In this document: positions 60,997 through 64,000 of the stretch, piece after piece
Layout of the letters: the number at the start of each line of letters is the position of its first letter
Numbering within the stretch: the stretch's first letter is position 1
NCBI GenBank assembly: GCA_050633365.1
Contig: JBOEGJ010000041.1
Coordinates: 38,132-102,131, forward strand
Origin: Pseudomaricurvus sp050633365
Lineage (GTDB): Bacteria > Pseudomonadota > Gammaproteobacteria > Pseudomonadales > Cellvibrionaceae
DNA length: 64,000 nucleotides
Direction of reading: 5' to 3'
Notes under the pieces: generated by a model
What the model was told of the DNA's origin: nothing
Databases searched by the model: none
What the model saw: only the letters and a program-made list of their open reading frames with translations
Made by a program: the position numbers and the translations under genes

Positions 60997-62442
60997 ATGT
61001 CGGATAAATTCGATGTCATCGTTATCGGTTCAGGCCCTGCGGGCTACGTAGCAGCTATCCGTGCCGCTCAATTGGGTTTGAAAACTGCCTGTATTGAAAA
61101 GTGGAAAGACACCAAGGGTAAGGGTGTGAATGGCGGTACTTGCTTGAACGTTGGGTGTATTCCTTCCAAGGCGTTACTTGACAGTTCTCACCGCTATCAC
61201 GACACCAAGGCCGGGTTAACTGCTCATGGCATTACCACGAGTGATGTTGAGATCGACGTGCCGTCGATGATTGCTCGTAAAGAAAAAGTTGTGAAGCAGA
61301 TGTCGGGTGGTATTACTGGCCTGTTTCAAGCTAATAAGGTTACCTCGTTATACGGTACTGGCAAGTTATTGGCCGGCCGTAAAGTTGAATTTGTCGACAA
61401 TGAAGGCGAGATCAAGGTTCTTGAGGCTGAGAATGTGATTCTCGCCTCAGGCTCGGTACCTGTGAATATTCCCATGGCTCCCGTCGATGGTGATGTGATT
61501 GTCGACTCTACCGGCGCTCTTGAGTTTCAGGAAATACCTAAACGCTTAGGTGTCATTGGCGCTGGAGTTATTGGTCTTGAGTTGGGTTCTGTGTGGAGTC
61601 GTTTGGGGTCAGAGGTTGTTTGTCTAGAAGCTATGGATGACTTTTTGGCGATGATGGACAAGCAGATCGCCAAAGAAACCAAGAAGATCCTCACCAAGCA
61701 AGGCCTCGATATTCGCCTCAGCTGTCGAGTTACGGCAACAGAAGTGAAAGGAAAAGAAGTTGAAGTTTCCTACACTGATAAAGACGGCAATGAGCAAAAG
61801 GCCACTTTCGACAAGTTGATTGTTTGTGTTGGACGTCGTCCGTTCACCGAAGGTTTGCTGGCGGCAGACAGCGGTGTGAACTTGGATGAGCGAGGCAGTA
61901 TTTATGTGAACGACTTGTGTTCAACCAATGCGCCGGGTGTTTGGGCCATTGGTGATGTGGTTCGCGGCCCAATGTTGGCACATAAAGGCTCGGAAGAAGG
62001 GGTGATGGTGGCTGAGCGCATTGCAGGCCAAAAACCTTTGATCAATTATGATATCATCCCCAACGTTATTTATACCCACCCTGAAGTGGCGGCCGTTGGT
62101 CGTACTGAAGAGCAGGTAAAAGCGGACGGCGAAGACTATAATGTCGGCACCTTCCCATTTGTTGCCGTTGGCCGCGCAGTCGCTGCCGATGAAGCGGATG
62201 GTATGGTGAAAATGATCGCCGACGCGAAAACAGATCGTGTGTTGGGCTGCCATATTGTTGGCCCAAATGCATCAGACTTAGTGCAGCAGGTAGCTATTGC
62301 CATGGAGTTTGGCACCACTGCTGAAGATATTGGAATGACCGTTTTTGGTCATCCAACCTTCTCAGAAGCTGTTAAGGAAGCTGCCTTGGCGGTGAATGGT
62401 CATGCCATTCATATGCCAAACCGCAAGAAGCGCAAAAAATAA
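60997..62442 (+). CDS. lpd: dihydrolipoyl dehydrogenase (E3)
   Basis: 481 residues. FAD motif VIGSGPAGYVAAIRAAQLG, redox disulfide in GGTCLNVGCIPSKALL, NAD motif GVIGAGVIGLELGSVW, and C-terminal His-Glu in TVFGHPTFSEAVKEA. Reoxidises dihydrolipoamide of the 2-oxoglutarate complex. The 124-nt gap before it contains an imperfect stem near 60926-60962. Position between sucB and sucC is the pseudomonad-type order. Confidence 0.96.
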   Translation: MSDKFDVIVIGSGPAGYVAAIRAAQLGLKTACIEKWKDTKGKGVNGGTCLNVGCIPSKALLDSSHRYHDTKAGLTAHGITTSDVEIDVPSMIARKEKVVKQMSGGITGLFQANKVTSLYGTGKLLAGRKVEFVDNEGEIKVLEAENVILASGSVPVNIPMAPVDGDVIVDSTGALEFQEIPKRLGVIGAGVIGLELGSVWSRLGSEVVCLEAMDDFLAMMDKQIAKETKKILTKQGLDIRLSCRVTATEVKGKEVEVSYTDKDGNEQKATFDKLIVCVGRRPFTEGLLAADSGVNLDERGSIYVNDLCSTNAPGVWAIGDVVRGPMLAHKGSEEGVMVAERIAGQKPLINYDIIPNVIYTHPEVAAVGRTEEQVKADGEDYNVGTFPFVAVGRAVAADEADGMVKMIADAKTDRVLGCHIVGPNASDLVQQVAIAMEFGTTAEDIGMTVFGHPTFSEAVKEAALAVNGHAIHMPNRKKRKK

Positions 62443-62470
62443 TACCAATAGCGCATAAGGGGAGAAGTTG

Positions 62471-62530
62471 TTACTCGTAAAAGAGTAATGATGGTACCTC
62501 AAACATGAAGATCGGCTTGCCGGTCTTCAT
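62471..62530. repeat. two stem-loops between lpd and sucC
   Basis: TTACTC/GAGTAA with a 6-nt loop (62471-62488), and ATGAAGATCGGC/GCCGGTCTTCAT, a 12-bp stem with one G-T pair and a TT loop (62505-62530). No T-tract follows either. They may protect the 3' end of the upstream mRNA or partly attenuate sucCD. Confidence 0.6.
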
Positions 62531-62575
62531 AGAAATAAATCAAGCGCCTCTGGCGCATGTGGATGGAAAGTAGAC

Positions 62576-63739
62576 ATGAACTTGCATGAGTATCAAGGTA
62601 AGCAGCTGTTCGCCGAATACGGCCTACCTGTTTCCAAAGGTATCGCTGCTGAAACCCCAGCAGAAGCTGCCGCTGCAGCCGATATTATCGGTGGTGATAA
62701 ATTTGTTGTTAAAGCTCAAGTACACGCGGGTGGCCGCGGTAAAGCCGGTGGCGTTAAGCTGGTTAGTACTAAAGCAGAAATCGAAGAGTTTTCTAAAAAG
62801 TGGCTGGGCAACAACCTTGTTACTTATCAGACTGATGCCAATGGTCAGCCGGTAAGTCGCATTTTGGTTGAGCCGTGCACTGACATCGCTCAAGAGTTGT
62901 ACTTGGGTGCTGTTGTTGACCGTTCAAGCCGTCGTATCGTTTTCATGGCATCCACCGAAGGTGGTGTTGAAATCGAGAAGGTAGCTGAAGAGACTCCAGA
63001 AAAAATCTTGAAAGCAACCATCGATCCTTTGACTGGCGCTCAGCCATATCAGGCTCGTGACTTGGCTTTCAAGCTGGGCTTGGAAGGTAAGCAAATCAAG
63101 CAGTTTACTCAGATCTTCATGGGTCTGGCTAAAATGTTTAAAGAGAAAGATCTGGCGTTGTTGGAAATTAACCCGCTGGTTATTACTCCTGCCGATGACC
63201 TGCATTGTCTCGATGCAAAAATCGTCATTGATGGTAACGCGATCTACCGTCACCCTGCATTGAAAGAAATGCACGATCCAACCCAAGAAGATGAGCGTGA
63301 AGCTAACGCTGCCAAATGGGACCTTAACTACGTAGCACTTGATGGCAACATCGGCTGTATGGTTAACGGTGCTGGCTTGGCCATGGGTACCATGGATATC
63401 GTAAATCTGCATGGCGGCAACCCAGCTAACTTCCTAGATGTTGGCGGCGGTGCAACCAAAGAGCGCGTTATCGAAGCGTTTAAAATCATTCTGTCTGATG
63501 CCAATGTTGAAGCTGTTTTGATTAACATCTTTGGCGGTATTGTTCGCTGTGACCTGATTGCCGAGGGCGTTGTAGGTGCAGTTGAAGAAGTGGGCGTTAA
63601 GGTTCCTGTTGTTGTTCGTCTTGAAGGCAACAATGCAGAACTTGGCGGAAAAGTACTGGCTGACAGCGGTCTGAACATTATTGCTGCAACTAGCTTGACC
63701 GATGCTGCTGAGCAAGTTGTCAAAGCGGCTAAAGGTTAA
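62576..63739 (+). CDS. sucC: succinyl-CoA synthetase beta subunit
   Basis: 387 residues. N-terminal MNLHEYQGKQLFAEYG and the ATP-grasp segment KAQVHAGGRGKAGGVKL, then GAVVDRSSRRIVFMAS, EINPLV and the C-terminal GGGATKERVIEAF and NIFGGIVRCD of the CoA-ligase domain. Makes ATP or GTP from succinyl-CoA with SucD, 14 nt downstream. Confidence 0.97.
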   Translation: MNLHEYQGKQLFAEYGLPVSKGIAAETPAEAAAAADIIGGDKFVVKAQVHAGGRGKAGGVKLVSTKAEIEEFSKKWLGNNLVTYQTDANGQPVSRILVEPCTDIAQELYLGAVVDRSSRRIVFMASTEGGVEIEKVAEETPEKILKATIDPLTGAQPYQARDLAFKLGLEGKQIKQFTQIFMGLAKMFKEKDLALLEINPLVITPADDLHCLDAKIVIDGNAIYRHPALKEMHDPTQEDEREANAAKWDLNYVALDGNIGCMVNGAGLAMGTMDIVNLHGGNPANFLDVGGGATKERVIEAFKIILSDANVEAVLINIFGGIVRCDLIAEGVVGAVEEVGVKVPVVVRLEGNNAELGGKVLADSGLNIIAATSLTDAAEQVVKAAKG

Positions 63740-63753
63740 TAAGGGGCGAGCAA

Positions 63754-64000
63754 ATGAGCGTTTTAATCAATAAAGATACTAAAGTTATCTGTCAGGGTTT
63801 CACTGGCGGTCAAGGTACTTTCCACTCAGAGCAAGCCATTGAGTACGGTACACAAATGGTTGGCGGTGTAACTCCAGGTAAAGGTGGTACTACCCATCTT
63901 GGTCTGCCAGTTTTTAACACCGTTGCTGAAGCAGTAGAAGCGACAGGTGCTGATGCCTCTGTTATCTACGTGCCTGCACCTTTCTGTAAGGATTCTATCC
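63754..64000 (+). CDS. sucD: succinyl-CoA synthetase alpha subunit, 3' part cut by window
   Basis: 82 residues are visible of about 290. MSVLINKDTKVICQGFTGGQ with the CoA-binding loop GFTGGQGTFHSEQAI, and GVTPGKGGTTHLGLPVFNTV, are diagnostic. GGGGCGAG ribosome binding site just before the ATG, 14 nt after sucC. The catalytic His lies beyond the edge. Confidence 0.95.
   Translation, partial: MSVLINKDTKVICQGFTGGQGTFHSEQAIEYGTQMVGGVTPGKGGTTHLGLPVFNTVAEAVEATGADASVIYVPAPFCKDSI

Overview
The window looks like a chromosomal segment of a steroid-degrading gammaproteobacterium, probably a marine relative of the Spongiibacteraceae/Cellvibrionales. That placement is an inference from gene content; no rRNA marker is present. 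Supporting points are the block gltA < > sdhCDAB-sucAB-lpd-sucCD with lpd between sucB and sucC (a pseudomonad-like order), a type II DAHP synthase, a LapG-type periplasmic protease and a FliA-type chemoreceptor promoter. Base composition is roughly balanced and no tRNA, rRNA, insertion sequence, phage gene or CRISPR array was seen.

Region 1 (1-21630) is a catabolic cluster for the steroid nucleus in two divergent arms. The minus-strand arm (8105 down to 1) holds a HIP-CoA ligase (FadD3 type), extradiol dioxygenase (HsaC/TesB), flavin reductase and oxygenase (HsaB/HsaA), an SDR of unknown role, the meta-cleavage hydrolase (HsaD), the dienoate hydratase (HsaE) and the truncated acylating aldehyde dehydrogenase (HsaG). 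Together these take the 3-hydroxy-9,10-secosteroid to HIP plus pyruvate and propionyl-CoA. The plus-strand arm (8415-21630) holds ipdA, ipdB, a crotonase, ipdC, echA20, two acyl-CoA dehydrogenase pairs, the FadA6 thiolase, two SDRs (one IpdF-like) and a MaoC hydratase, which degrade HIP-CoA (rings C and D). The 309-bp divergent promoter region carries three copies of a GTCC-N4-GGAC-type motif. The hsaC-hsaB gap carries two copies of a 13-bp palindrome.

Region 2 (21706-33399) is a steroid-flavoured accessory zone: two tandem paralogous substrate-binding-like exported proteins on the minus strand, a second thiolase followed by a delta5-3-ketosteroid isomerase with Tyr14, Asp38 and Asp99 all conserved, an exported START/SRPBCC protein, a molybdopterin oxidoreductase paired with an exported propeller-like protein containing an Asp-Gly hexanucleotide repeat, a TetR regulator, a small YkgJ-type cysteine-cluster protein, an outer-membrane-like protein and another SDR.

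Region 3 (33532-50632) is mixed housekeeping and accessory DNA: PilZ and DUF1631 genes (overlapping), a histidine phosphatase, a sphingosine-phosphate-lyase-like PLP decarboxylase next to a DUF819 permease, a zinc-ribbon membrane protein, a serine beta-lactamase-like hydrolase, type II DAHP synthase, then a minus-strand set (EamA exporter, PaaI thioesterase, IclR regulator, a SnoaL-AraC fusion regulator, DAO-family FAD oxidase), a LapG-like protease and a chemoreceptor.

Region 4 (50853-64000) is the TCA cycle block. gltA is split by a 5-N assembly gap that removes about 27 codons, by comparison with E. coli GltA. Divergent gltA and sdhC promoters, an sdh terminator and a 22-bp palindrome upstream of sucA are visible. 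The propionyl-CoA, acetyl-CoA and succinyl-CoA expected from steroid breakdown would feed this cycle, although physical proximity does not prove co-regulation.
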